DNA of 64,000 nucleotides from positions 558,001-622,000 of the forward strand of contig NZ_CP154799.1 of NCBI RefSeq assembly GCF_050920705.1, written 5' to 3'. Under the pieces are notes generated by a model. The model was not told the origin of the DNA. It did not search any database and saw nothing but the letters and a program-made list of their open reading frames with translations. Below, in pieces: positions 19,055 to 28,111 of this stretch (positions are counted from its first letter, which is position 1; each line of letters begins with the position of its first letter). This DNA comes from Regnicoccus_A sp014224355. GTDB taxonomy: Bacteria; Cyanobacteriota; Cyanobacteriia; PCC-6307; Cyanobiaceae. The translations under genes were made by a program, and so were the position numbers.

Positions 19055-19822
19055 ATGAAAGCGGTGATACTGGCTGGCGGGCTTGGAACCCGCATCAGCG
19101 AAGAAACTCACCTGAAGCCGAAGCCCATGGTGGAGATTGGCGGCAGACCTATCCTCTGGCATATTTTCAAAGTCTATTCGCAGCATGGAATCAATGATTT
19201 TATTGTCTGCTGCGGTTACAAGGGTTATGTGATAAAGGAGTATTTTGCTAATTATTTTCTTCATAGTAGTGATGTCACTTTTGACATGGCTACAAACAGC
19301 ATGGAGGTGCACCAGCAAAACGCTGAGCCTTGGCGTGTAACCTTGGTGGATACGGGTGATTCCACTCTGACTGGTGGACGACTCAAGCGGGTGGCCAATT
19401 ATCTCAACGACGGTAGTTTTTGCTTCACATATGGCGATGGCCTTGCCGACGTCGACATCACGGCCTTGATCGATTTCCACCGCCAGGAGGGCCGTTGGGC
19501 CACCCTCACCGCTGTGCAGCCTCCTGGACGCTTCGGCTCAATTGCCTTTGAGCGCGGCCGTGTGCTGTCTTTTGAGGAGAAGCCACAAGGGGATGGGGGC
19601 TGGATCAACGGTGGTTTCTTTGTGCTCGAGCCGGAGGTGCTCAGCGCCATCAGTGGCGACGACGATGTCTGGGAGCGCGACTGCCTGCCCCAGATCGCAG
19701 CTCGCCACCAACTCAACGCCTTTCAACATCACGGTTTCTGGCAGGCCATGGACACCCTGCGGGACAAGGAACTGCTCGAACGTCTCTGGCAGGAGGGCAC
19801 GGCCCCGTGGAAAACATGGTGA
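19055..19822 (+). CDS. rfbF: Glucose-1-phosphate cytidylyltransferase
   Basis: Makes CDP-glucose from CTP and glucose-1-phosphate, the entry to CDP-deoxysugars. The 255 residues start with the nucleotidyltransferase motif LAGGLGTRISEETHLKPKPM. They contain GDGLADVDI (metal-binding Asp) and the family-specific WINGGFFVLEPEV. Length and motifs fit RfbF/DdhA closely. The gene overlaps rfbG by 16 bases. A shared transcript with the exporter is likely. Confidence 0.95.
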   Translation: MKAVILAGGLGTRISEETHLKPKPMVEIGGRPILWHIFKVYSQHGINDFIVCCGYKGYVIKEYFANYFLHSSDVTFDMATNSMEVHQQNAEPWRVTLVDTGDSTLTGGRLKRVANYLNDGSFCFTYGDGLADVDITALIDFHRQEGRWATLTAVQPPGRFGSIAFERGRVLSFEEKPQGDGGWINGGFFVLEPEVLSAISGDDDVWERDCLPQIAARHQLNAFQHHGFWQAMDTLRDKELLERLWQEGTAPWKTW

Positions 19823-20952
19823 TCAGCCCCTCCTGGACCCCCGACTTCTGGCGCGGCCGGCGGGTCTGGTTGAGCGGACACACTGGTTTCAAGGGCAGCT
19901 GGTTGGTGCTCTGGCTGCTCCACTGGGGGGCAGTGGTGGAGGGCTATGCGCTGGATCCGGAGCCCCCGGTGGGAGGCCCCATGCAGCCCCTTTTCACCGA
20001 ACTGGGTTTGGAGGACGCGCTGGAGCACGATCAACGCGGCGACCTGGCCGACCTGGCGCTGCTGTGTGCCCGGCTGAGGGCCTTCCGCCCCGAGGTGGTG
20101 TTCCATCTGGCCGCCCAGCCGCTGGTCCAGCGCAGTTACCAGGAACCGCTGCTCACCTGGTCCACCAACGTTATCGGCACCTGTCACGTGCTTGAGGCCC
20201 TGCGCCAGCTCGACCAGCCTTGTGTGGCGGTGATGATCACCACGGACAAGGTATACGACAACCGGGAGTGGGACTTCGGATACCGCGAGGAGGATCCGCT
20301 CGGCGGCCACGACCCCTACAGCAGCAGCAAGGGAGCGGCCGAACTGGCCATCGCCAGCTGGCGCTCCAGCTTCTGCGGCAAGGCGCCCCACCAGTGTCCC
20401 GGTCTGCGGATCGCCTCGGCCCGGGCCGGCAACGTGATTGGCGGAGGCGACTGGGCTGAGGACCGTATTGTCCCCGACGCCATCCGCGCCTTGATCGCCG
20501 AGCGCCCGATTGCAGTGCGCTCCCCCACCGCCACCCGGCCCTGGCAGCACGTGCTTGAGCCCCTTGGCGGCTACCTGTTGTTGGCGGAGCGGCTGCAGGG
20601 CCAGGCAGAAGGCGTCGGAATCGCTTCCAGGCCGGAGCAGGGCTCTCGCCTCGACACCGCCTTTAACTTCGGACCCGATCGCCAGTCCAACCAGCCCGTT
20701 TGCAATCTGGTGGAGGGTCTCCTGCAGCACTGGCCCGGTCGCTGGGAGGACCATTCCGATCCCCAGGCCCGCCACGAGGCCTCACGCCTGGATCTGAGCA
20801 CCGACCGTGCCTTCCATCGCCTGGGCTGGATGCCGCGCTGGAACTTCGCAGACACGGTGGCCCAAACCGCGGGCTGGTACCTGCGCTTCAAACAGGGCGA
20901 ATCGTGCCGGGCCCTGTGCCTGGAGCAGATCGAATCCTATCTGGGCTCCTGA
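19807..20952 (+). CDS. rfbG: CDP-glucose 4,6-dehydratase
   Basis: Extended short-chain dehydrogenase that converts CDP-glucose to CDP-4-keto-6-deoxyglucose. There are about 380 residues. The NAD-binding GHTGFKGSWL is near residue 24. VFHLAAQPLVQRSY and the TTDKVYDN segment, where many relatives have Ser-Thr-Asp, are present. The catalytic Tyr-x-x-x-Lys lies in DPYSSSKGAAEL. GTG at 19807 and ATG at 19816 both overlap the rfbF end; the choice does not affect the domain. Confidence 0.95.
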   Translation: MENMVISPSWTPDFWRGRRVWLSGHTGFKGSWLVLWLLHWGAVVEGYALDPEPPVGGPMQPLFTELGLEDALEHDQRGDLADLALLCARLRAFRPEVVFHLAAQPLVQRSYQEPLLTWSTNVIGTCHVLEALRQLDQPCVAVMITTDKVYDNREWDFGYREEDPLGGHDPYSSSKGAAELAIASWRSSFCGKAPHQCPGLRIASARAGNVIGGGDWAEDRIVPDAIRALIAERPIAVRSPTATRPWQHVLEPLGGYLLLAERLQGQAEGVGIASRPEQGSRLDTAFNFGPDRQSNQPVCNLVEGLLQHWPGRWEDHSDPQARHEASRLDLSTDRAFHRLGWMPRWNFADTVAQTAGWYLRFKQGESCRALCLEQIESYLGS

Positions 20953-20982
20953 TAGGTTGCCCTTGCCTGCCGCCGCAGCACT

Positions 20983-22545
20983 TTGCCTTCCAGCAGCGAC
21001 ACGCCCACCGGCAACGAAATGCCGCCGAGCTTCGCCCAACTGGACGACCTCAAGCAGGACATTCTGCGGCTCACCCGTCAGTATGCCCGACACGCCCACC
21101 GGGCCTTCCGACCGGGCTGGGATTCCGAGCGGACCGCCTTTGATCCCGAACGGGGCGCCATTCCCTACGCGGGCCGGGTGTTTACCGAGGACGAAGTCGA
21201 AGCAGCGGTGGGCAGCACGCTGGATTTCTGGCTCACCCTCGGCGCCGAGGGTGAGGCCTTCCAGAAGGAACTGGCGGCCTTTCTGGGGGTGAAGGCTTGC
21301 CTGGCCGTGAACTCCGGCTCCTCCGCCAACCTGCTGGCGCTTTCGGCCCTGACCTCCCCACTGCTGCCCGCCGAACGGCGCCTGCAGCCCGGTGATGAGG
21401 TGATCACCTGCGCGGCCGGCTTTCCTACCACCGTCACGCCGATCCTGCAGAACGGCTGCATCCCGGTCTTCATCGACAACGACCCCTGCACCGGCAACCT
21501 GCTGGTCAGCCAGCTGGGCCAGGCCTACACCCCAGGCAGGACCAAGGCGGTGATGGCGGCCCACGCCCTCGGTAATCCCTTTGATCTGGGTGCGGTGCTG
21601 GCGTTCTGCCAGGAGCACCAGCTCTGGCTGGTGGAAGACAACTGCGACGCCCTCGGCTGCAGCTACGCCATGCCCCGGGCCCAGGCCGAAGCGCTGGGGT
21701 TCAGCGAGAACAGCCCTGGCCTCGACGCCGGTCCCAACCGGGTGATCCGCTGGACCGGCACCTGGGGCGACCTGAGCACCCAGAGCTTCTATCCGCCCCA
21801 CCACCTCACGATGGGCGAAGGCGGTGCGGTGAACATCACGCGCAGCGGCCTGCTGCGACGGATTGTTGAAAGCTTTCGCGACTGGGGGCGCGACTGCTGG
21901 TGCCCCAGCGGCAAGGACAACACCTGCGGCAAGCGCTACGACTGGCAGCTGGGGGAATTGCCTCAGGGTTATGACCACAAGTACATCTATTCCCATCTGG
22001 GCTACAATCTCAAACCTCTCGACCCCCAGGCGGCGATCGGTCGGGTACAGATCCGGCGGCTGCCGGAGTTCATCGAGGCGCGCAAGCGCAACTGGCTGCG
22101 GTTGCGCCGGGGCCTTGATCCGCTGAGCCATCTGTTCCGCTTCTGCCTGCCCACCCACGCCACCGGGTTCGATGCGGCCAGCGGCAGCTTCCAGTGGGAT
22201 TCCAGCGGCGCCTCCACCGACTGCAGCTGGTTCGGATTCCTGCTGCTAGTGCGCCCCGAAGCTCCGTTCAGCAGCTCCGACCTGGGCCGCCACCTGGCCG
22301 ATGCCGGCGTGGGCACACGCATGCTGTTCGGTGGCAACCTGCTGCGGCAGCCGGTGTTCGTGCAGCTGCGCCACGACCGCCCCGAGGCCCTGCGCCTGGC
22401 GGTGAGCGAACTGCCAGGCGCCGATCAGTTGATGAATCAGGCCCTTTTCCTGGGTACCTACCCGGGACTCAGCGATGCAATGATCGACAGGGAGATCGCT
22501 TACATCAAAGCCTTCGTGAGCGGATTCGTTCCCGAAGTTCGATGA
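20983..22545 (+). CDS. rfbH: CDP-4-keto-6-deoxy-D-glucose-3-dehydrase (RfbH/E1)
   Basis: PMP-dependent [2Fe-2S] enzyme that removes the 3-hydroxyl of CDP-4-keto-6-deoxyglucose, normally with a reductase partner. It has aminotransferase fold type I. At the position where ordinary sugar aminotransferases have the PLP lysine, this protein has His (first His of SFYPPHHLTMGEGG, about residue 273). That is the hallmark of RfbH/E1 dehydrases. Cysteines in WCPSGKDNTCGKRYDW fit the iron-sulfur site. TTG at 20983 gives 520 residues; ATG at 21019 is an equally good start. No E3-type flavin/iron-sulfur reductase gene is in the cluster. Its stop overlaps the next start (ATGA). Confidence 0.94.
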   Translation: MPSSSDTPTGNEMPPSFAQLDDLKQDILRLTRQYARHAHRAFRPGWDSERTAFDPERGAIPYAGRVFTEDEVEAAVGSTLDFWLTLGAEGEAFQKELAAFLGVKACLAVNSGSSANLLALSALTSPLLPAERRLQPGDEVITCAAGFPTTVTPILQNGCIPVFIDNDPCTGNLLVSQLGQAYTPGRTKAVMAAHALGNPFDLGAVLAFCQEHQLWLVEDNCDALGCSYAMPRAQAEALGFSENSPGLDAGPNRVIRWTGTWGDLSTQSFYPPHHLTMGEGGAVNITRSGLLRRIVESFRDWGRDCWCPSGKDNTCGKRYDWQLGELPQGYDHKYIYSHLGYNLKPLDPQAAIGRVQIRRLPEFIEARKRNWLRLRRGLDPLSHLFRFCLPTHATGFDAASGSFQWDSSGASTDCSWFGFLLLVRPEAPFSSSDLGRHLADAGVGTRMLFGGNLLRQPVFVQLRHDRPEALRLAVSELPGADQLMNQALFLGTYPGLSDAMIDREIAYIKAFVSGFVPEVR

Positions 22546-23243
22546 ATCAGAATGTGCTGGTCTTCGGTGCCGGCGGTGCCCTGGGAGAGTCGATTCGACT
22601 GGCTTTGCAGGCACTCTCCTGGCAGGTCTTCACTGCCGGTCGGCCGCGCGGTGCTGATGCCGAATCCGGCCAACACACCGTGGTGGACTATGCCTCCGAT
22701 CCGGATTCCAGCATCTTCCAGGGCCTTCCAGAACTCCATGGTGTGGTGTGGGCCCATGGACTCAATACCAGCGATAAAATCACAGAATTCGACGCTGGGG
22801 CGTTCGCTGATCTCTGGCAGGCCAATGTCGCTTTCATTGCTTCCAGCATGGCTGCCCTGTTGGGTGCCGGCAAACTCCATGTTGGTGCGAAGTTGTGTGT
22901 GATTAGTTCGATCTGGCAAATGGAAAGTCGACTCAGCAAGTTCTCCTACACCGTGTCAAAAGCCGCGCTCCAGGGTCTCGTCAAATCCTGTGCGCTGGAT
23001 CTCGGTGAACGGGGGATCCTCATCAATGCGGTCCTGCCCGGCGTCGTCGATACACCCATGACTCGTCAGCATCTGTCCGCTGATCAGATTGACGGCTTCA
23101 TTCAACAGACCGCACTTCTGCGCTTGGCGGAGCCCGTGGACATTGCTGCTGCAGTGGCATTCCTGATCGGACCGAGCAACCGTGTCATCACCGGTCAGTC
23201 CCTGATCGTGGATGGGGGCTTCCTCGGCCTCCGCCGCACCTGA
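22542..23243 (+). CDS. Short-chain dehydrogenase/reductase
   Basis: Classical SDR of 233 residues. The cofactor-binding glycine segment is VFGAGGALGESI (residues 7-18). WAHGLNT stands in place of NAG, a catalytic Ser is in VISSIW, and Tyr-x-x-x-Lys is in FSYTVSKAAL. The C-terminal ITGQSLIVDGG is typical. Overlap with rfbH places it in the nucleotide-sugar route. It could reduce the 4-keto group, or a side-chain keto group as YerF does in yersiniose synthesis; this is inference from context. Confidence 0.88.
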   Translation: MNQNVLVFGAGGALGESIRLALQALSWQVFTAGRPRGADAESGQHTVVDYASDPDSSIFQGLPELHGVVWAHGLNTSDKITEFDAGAFADLWQANVAFIASSMAALLGAGKLHVGAKLCVISSIWQMESRLSKFSYTVSKAALQGLVKSCALDLGERGILINAVLPGVVDTPMTRQHLSADQIDGFIQQTALLRLAEPVDIAAAVAFLIGPSNRVITGQSLIVDGGFLGLRRT

Positions 23244-23267
23244 ACGTTCTCCGTTCCCTTCCCGTCC

Positions 23268-24386
23268 ATGGCTCTGACCCACTCCCCGCCAGGTTTGCCG
23301 ACCATCAAAATCCGCAGTTCAATGGCGGATTATGCTGTTGTTGTCCATGCATCCACGGATCTTGCCGCCTGGGAGCCATCAGGGGATTTCCTAGTGGTGG
23401 ATGCATTTTTTCAGAATCGCCTCCAGGTGCCTCCGGGAGTGCCTGTTGTCTATGTGGAGGCAACGGAACAGGCGAAGTCCTACCACGCTGTTCTCACTAT
23501 CTTTCTGGCTCTCAAGGAGGCTGGGCTGTCCCGATCCTCCACCCTGATAGCCATCGGCGGTGGCGTCATTCAGGACATCGCCACATTTGTGGCTTCGCTC
23601 TATATGCGTGGGATTGTCTGGTCCTATGTGCCCACCACGTTTCTGGGGATGACGGATTCCTGTCTGGGCGGGAAGAGTTCGATCAACGCAGGTCCGTATA
23701 AAAACCTTATCGGTAACTTCCATCCCCCGAGGAATATCGAGATTCTGCCCGGATTTGCGCGCTCCCTACCGCTTGTGGAAATTCGCGGTGGTGCTGCTGA
23801 AGCGGCCAAGATCGCCTGGTGCCGAGGCTCTGCCGCCTTTGAGGCTCACAGGCGCCTTGCCGAACCCCTCCTGTCGGGCACCTGGGAGGACAGCGACCTG
23901 GCAGCGCTTGTGCATGCCACGCTCACCATTAAACAGTGGTTCATCGAACGCGATGAGTTCGACAGAGCCGAGCGCCGACTCCTCAACTTCGGCCATACCT
24001 GGGGTCATGCTCTGGAATCGGCGACGGGATTTGCGGTTCCCCACGGACTTGCCGTGGCCATCGGGATGCTGGCGGCAATCGAGTTCTGCGGCCGCTCTGT
24101 TGAGCAGGAGCCATTACGACGCCATTCGCTCACATTGCTCGATGGTGTTGTGAGTTTTGCCCAGATCGACTGTTTTGATGAAACGGTCTTCAGGCAGGCC
24201 TTCAGAGGTGACAAAAAACATAGTCCCGGAATCCTCCACGTCATCGTCCCTCAGATCACTTCCAACACTGATGACCTGGGGGTTGTGGAGCGCAGGTTAC
24301 CCGACGATCCGCAAAGCCTCGATGCTGTTGTAAAGGCCATGATCCGAGCTTTGCAGGATGTGGCCACTTTGGCTTCGCACCTATGA
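23268..24386 (+). CDS. 3-dehydroquinate synthase-family cyclase
   Basis: Member of the sugar-phosphate cyclase superfamily, 372 residues from the ATG at 23268 (the in-frame ATG at 23322 is possible). The NAD site is seen in IAIGGGVIQDIATFVASLYM. The core includes VPTTFLGMTDSCLGGKSSIN and KNLIGNF. The metal histidine region is LNFGHTWGHALE. Several positions differ from housekeeping AroB (IQD after the glycines, SCLGGKSS). This and its place between CDP-sugar genes suggest a secondary cyclase rather than the shikimate enzyme. The substrate is not known. It overlaps the next gene by four bases. Confidence 0.85.
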   Translation: MALTHSPPGLPTIKIRSSMADYAVVVHASTDLAAWEPSGDFLVVDAFFQNRLQVPPGVPVVYVEATEQAKSYHAVLTIFLALKEAGLSRSSTLIAIGGGVIQDIATFVASLYMRGIVWSYVPTTFLGMTDSCLGGKSSINAGPYKNLIGNFHPPRNIEILPGFARSLPLVEIRGGAAEAAKIAWCRGSAAFEAHRRLAEPLLSGTWEDSDLAALVHATLTIKQWFIERDEFDRAERRLLNFGHTWGHALESATGFAVPHGLAVAIGMLAAIEFCGRSVEQEPLRRHSLTLLDGVVSFAQIDCFDETVFRQAFRGDKKHSPGILHVIVPQITSNTDDLGVVERRLPDDPQSLDAVVKAMIRALQDVATLASHL

Positions 24387-26209
24387 AGTACTCCGATTGC
24401 CTGTTTGATTGGCTGGTTGATATCGGCTATTCCCATTGTTATTTCGTGGCAGGGGGAAACATCATGCATCTGCTGAATTCAGCACGCCAAAGAATGGTCT
24501 GTGTGCCAACCGTTCACGAGGTTGCGGCGGTGATTGCTGCTGAGTATCACAACGCTACTCTCGATACAGGTACGGCAGCCCCGGGTGTGGGCCGGTCCCT
24601 GGCTTTGGTCACTGCGGGCCCGGGGCTGACGAACACGATTACAGGATTGGCAGGCGCCTACTTGGAAAGTCGGGAACTGCTTCTGATCGGAGGCCAAGTG
24701 AAAGTGCAGGATCTGGCTCCAGCGGGCCTCCGTCAGCTGGGAATTCAGGAAGTGGACGGTGTCTCCCTCGCGGCTCCGGTGTGCAAGGTCAGCGAGTGCC
24801 TCCGTGAACCGTTGCAGCGCGAGCCGTTTGAGACCCTTGTTCGCCAAGGCATGAGCGGCAGAAGGGGCCCCGTCTTTCTGGAGATCCCTCTGGATGTGCA
24901 GGCCGCCCAGTTTTCCTCAACGGAGTTTCGGCCTGCCCCTCTGGAGTCTTCAGCCTTGCCTGCATCCTCCAAGGATCCACCAAAGGTGTCTGCAGATGTG
25001 ACTGCATCGCTCCAGATCGAGGACATTGCTTCCCGAATTTGTACAGCCAGACGTCCTGTGCTTCTGATTGGAGGGGGTGTCAGTCGGCCGTGTGCCATGC
25101 GCCTCAGGAGTGCTCTGGCATCGGTCAGCCTGCCCATCATGACCACATGGAATGGAGCGGATCGCTTCGGATCAGACCAGCCCAACTACTTTGGGCGCCC
25201 CAACACTTGGGGAATGCGATACAGCAATATATTGATTCAGCAATCGGATCTCCTGATTTCCGTTGGAACGCGTCTGGGTCTGCAGCAGACAGGGTTCAAC
25301 TGGCAATCCTTCCTTCCGTTGGGAGAGATCATCCAGGTTGAGCTTGATCCGTTTGAATTGGAGAAGGCCAATCCCACTGTTGACCTGCCGATTGCTGCAG
25401 ATGCAGATCTCTTTCTGGAAGCACTGATGGGGTGTCAGCTAGGTGATCACAGGGAGTGGCTTGGATTCTGCATTTCTGTCAGAGACAGGCTTCCCCTTTC
25501 TGAAGACTGTAATCTTACGCCTGAGGGGTTTCTTAATCCCTATGACTTTGCACTGACTCTTTCTCAGATCACAGGTCCTGAGGATCACATTGTTCCTTGC
25601 AGCAGTGGTGGGGCTTTCACCGTAATGATGCAGGCTTTCGAAATTCGTCATGATCAGACGATGCTGACCAACAAGGGCCTGGCCAGCATGGGATACGGAC
25701 TTGCGGGAGCGATTGGTGCCAGCTTGGCGGACCCTCTTCACCGCACAGTACTGGTTGAGGGGGATGGAGGCTTCACGCAGAATCTGCAGGAGTTGGCTAC
25801 GGCGTCAGTCAATAAACTGAATCTGAAAATATTTCTTTTCTGCAACAATGGCTATGCTTCGATCCGCATGACTCAAAAAAACTACTTTGATGGGGCCTAC
25901 CTTGGTTGCGACATCAGTAGTGGGCTGGGTTTTCCTGATTGGCGTATGCTTGCTAAGGCCTATGGGCTTAATTGTTATCAGCTTTCGAGCGAATGGCAGG
26001 GCGATCCCAAGTTCCTGAGGCGTTGGACTCGTGAGGGTCCTGACATCTTTTTGGTTCCGCTTCACCCAGAGCAAACCTATTTCCCCAAGATTGCCAGCCG
26101 CGTCAGCGTCACTGGAGGAATGGAGTCTAACCCTCTCCACCGCATGACACCGGAACTTGATCAGGAGTTGAATTCAGTTGTTCTTCCTTACATCAGCGCT
26201 GGGTCCTGA
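24383..26209 (+). CDS. Thiamine pyrophosphate-dependent enzyme, acetolactate synthase-like
   Basis: A 608-residue three-domain TPP enzyme. The PYR domain has the catalytic-type Glu in TVHEVAAVIAAEYH. The central domain has LIGGGVSRPCAMRLR. The PP domain has the GDG...N motif (VEGDGGFTQNLQEL to FCNNGYASIRMT). It resembles acetolactate synthase but sits among nucleotide-sugar genes. YerE of Yersinia, which adds a two-carbon unit from pyruvate to a CDP-3,6-dideoxy-4-keto sugar, is the nearest precedent known to me. I infer carbon-carbon bond formation on the RfbH product or on the cyclase product. No regulatory ACT subunit is nearby. Confidence 0.87.
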   Translation: MKYSDCLFDWLVDIGYSHCYFVAGGNIMHLLNSARQRMVCVPTVHEVAAVIAAEYHNATLDTGTAAPGVGRSLALVTAGPGLTNTITGLAGAYLESRELLLIGGQVKVQDLAPAGLRQLGIQEVDGVSLAAPVCKVSECLREPLQREPFETLVRQGMSGRRGPVFLEIPLDVQAAQFSSTEFRPAPLESSALPASSKDPPKVSADVTASLQIEDIASRICTARRPVLLIGGGVSRPCAMRLRSALASVSLPIMTTWNGADRFGSDQPNYFGRPNTWGMRYSNILIQQSDLLISVGTRLGLQQTGFNWQSFLPLGEIIQVELDPFELEKANPTVDLPIAADADLFLEALMGCQLGDHREWLGFCISVRDRLPLSEDCNLTPEGFLNPYDFALTLSQITGPEDHIVPCSSGGAFTVMMQAFEIRHDQTMLTNKGLASMGYGLAGAIGASLADPLHRTVLVEGDGGFTQNLQELATASVNKLNLKIFLFCNNGYASIRMTQKNYFDGAYLGCDISSGLGFPDWRMLAKAYGLNCYQLSSEWQGDPKFLRRWTREGPDIFLVPLHPEQTYFPKIASRVSVTGGMESNPLHRMTPELDQELNSVVLPYISAGS

Positions 26210-26257
26210 AAAGGCTCCGCTTATGTTAGCATTCTACCTTAGCCGTAGCGCAGTTCA

Positions 26258-27058
26258 ATGAACACGTACGAGCGGAAAATGCTTGATCTCCTCAAGTGCG
26301 GACGTGAGGAGTTTGGGGTGTTGGCCGCCAAAGCTGAATTCGAGGCGGAAGGAACCCGTGCCGATGAATTGCTGCGACTGCTTGAAATTGTCCACAAGGC
26401 CGGTGTTGGGCTTGCCTTGAAAATTGGCGGCTGCGAAGCCATCAGAGATATGCTGGAGGCCCGTCAGTTCGGGGTTCGTTACATCATTGCTCCGATGGTG
26501 GAAACTCCTTACGCACTAAGCAAATATATCGCTGCCGTCAATAAGGTGTTCACCCTTGAGGAGCAAGAGGATGTGACCTTCCTCTTCAACGTGGAAACTG
26601 TTACGGCTTTTCAGAATATTGACACTTTAGTGGACATTGCCTCCGGTAAGCCTGGTTGCGATGGCATAGTGTTTGGGCGTGTTGATTACAGCGGATCGAT
26701 AGGAGTCGGTCGTGCTGGTGTCGAGTCTGAAGAGGTTACGGCGGTTGGAGAGAAAATCGGCCACCTCTGCGCAAAGCGAAATCTGGATTTTGTTGTTGGC
26801 GGTGCGGTCTCCATCGATGCTTTTGACAACCTTAGGCGTTTTGAGGCTGCCCACCTGAAGAGGTTCGAGACAAGGAAGGTTGTTTTTGATTCGTCTGCTC
26901 TCTCCATTCTAAACCTTTCTCAGGGCCTTCGCAATGCAGTTCACTTCGAGTTGCTCTGGCTTCTGAATAAGCGTGAATATTACGGACTGATGTATAAAGA
27001 AGATGATGCCCGCATTGATATGCTTGAAAGTCGCTGGAAGATCCTGGAGGGAGAATAA
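26258..27058 (+). CDS. HpcH/HpaI aldolase/citrate lyase family protein
   Basis: A 266-residue metal-dependent class II aldolase-like TIM barrel. It has VGLALKIGGCEAIRDM, IIAPMVETPYALSKYI, the metal-ligand-type FNVETVTAFQNID and GCDGIVFGRVDYSGSIG. Such enzymes use pyruvate or related enolates as donor or cleave beta-hydroxyacyl substrates. The ATG at 26258 follows 48 AT-rich bases. It lies between the TPP enzyme and an epimerase-like gene, so a role in building a higher-carbon sugar precursor is plausible but not shown. Confidence 0.85.
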   Translation: MNTYERKMLDLLKCGREEFGVLAAKAEFEAEGTRADELLRLLEIVHKAGVGLALKIGGCEAIRDMLEARQFGVRYIIAPMVETPYALSKYIAAVNKVFTLEEQEDVTFLFNVETVTAFQNIDTLVDIASGKPGCDGIVFGRVDYSGSIGVGRAGVESEEVTAVGEKIGHLCAKRNLDFVVGGAVSIDAFDNLRRFEAAHLKRFETRKVVFDSSALSILNLSQGLRNAVHFELLWLLNKREYYGLMYKEDDARIDMLESRWKILEGE

Positions 27059-27063
27059 GTCCT

Positions 27064-28062
27064 TTGCTGTCTGATTCTGGTTTGATTGTGGTCTCGGGGG
27101 CCACTGGCTGGGTTGGGCGCTCAGCGCTCCATGCTCTTCAGCGGCGGATGACTCCGGACGAATTCATGCAGCGAGTGCGTGCTTTTGCCAGTCGATCCAG
27201 CACACTTCCCACCACAGCGTATCCAGATCAGCTGCAGTTGAAAATTCCCGTTTATCCCCTCTCGGACCTGCCTGATCTGGCGATGAGTGGCCGGATCAGT
27301 GCCTTTTTTCATGCGGCCTTCCTCACCCGGGATCGTCTCGGCTCGATGGAAAAGGAACGATACGTTGCCATCAATCGCGGCATCACTGCACAGGTTCTCC
27401 GGGCTCTCGAACTGGCCCCTGCTGCCAGGGTTGTCGTCGTCTCCTCTGGAGCAGCCGCAGTCCATGCCTCATGTTCTGATCCAGAGAGGAGCTTGCTCGA
27501 CGACCCCTATGGTGTGCTCAAGCTAGAGGAGGAAAGGCTTCTGGCTCGGAACCGTTCGGCTCTCGTTCTGCGGATTTACGCCCTTTCCGGTCGTTTCATC
27601 CGAGATCCGGCGCGTTTCGCCCTTGGCGACTTTCTTCTCAAGGCGCAGCAGCGCTTACCGATTCGCATCAACTCACCTGCTCCGGTGTGGCGTAGTTATG
27701 GAAATGCCGGTGATATCACCGCTTTGGCTTGGGCCTGGTTGCTCTCTGCCGAGCCCCCTGCGTTGGGGCAACTTGATGCTGTTACGCATCATGTAAGTCT
27801 GGAACAGCTGGCGGAATCGGTGTGCAGGATCTATCGTCTGCCCCCTGTGATTTCCCGGCTCGACACTACCGCGCCTGCCCAGAGCTATGGGGCCGACACC
27901 GAGCCGTTCCTTGCAGCTCTGACCAGATTTGATCAGAATCCCCACAGCCTCGAAGAACAGATCATTGATACCGGTGTGGGTTTAGGGCTGGCCGCGCCGC
28001 CTTGGCCAGAGAACGGGCGACCCACTCCCCTAAGCTGTTCCCCGCTTCGTATCGATCTCTGA
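27064..28062 (+). CDS. NAD-dependent epimerase/dehydratase family protein
   Basis: A 332-residue extended SDR. The N-terminal VVSGATGWVGRSAL is the NAD site, and VVVSSGAAAVH plus DPYGVLKLEEE supply Ser and Tyr-x-x-x-Lys. A C-terminal substrate domain follows. It starts with TTG at 27064, five bases after the preceding stop. The exact substrate cannot be read from sequence. Its position suggests epimerisation or reduction of the modified sugar. Confidence 0.82.
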   Translation: MLSDSGLIVVSGATGWVGRSALHALQRRMTPDEFMQRVRAFASRSSTLPTTAYPDQLQLKIPVYPLSDLPDLAMSGRISAFFHAAFLTRDRLGSMEKERYVAINRGITAQVLRALELAPAARVVVVSSGAAAVHASCSDPERSLLDDPYGVLKLEEERLLARNRSALVLRIYALSGRFIRDPARFALGDFLLKAQQRLPIRINSPAPVWRSYGNAGDITALAWAWLLSAEPPALGQLDAVTHHVSLEQLAESVCRIYRLPPVISRLDTTAPAQSYGADTEPFLAALTRFDQNPHSLEEQIIDTGVGLGLAAPPWPENGRPTPLSCSPLRIDL

Positions 28063-28111
28063 AGCGATACAACGGCGGGCATCCTGGCTGTGCTTCATCC
28101 ACCCTGTAGCA

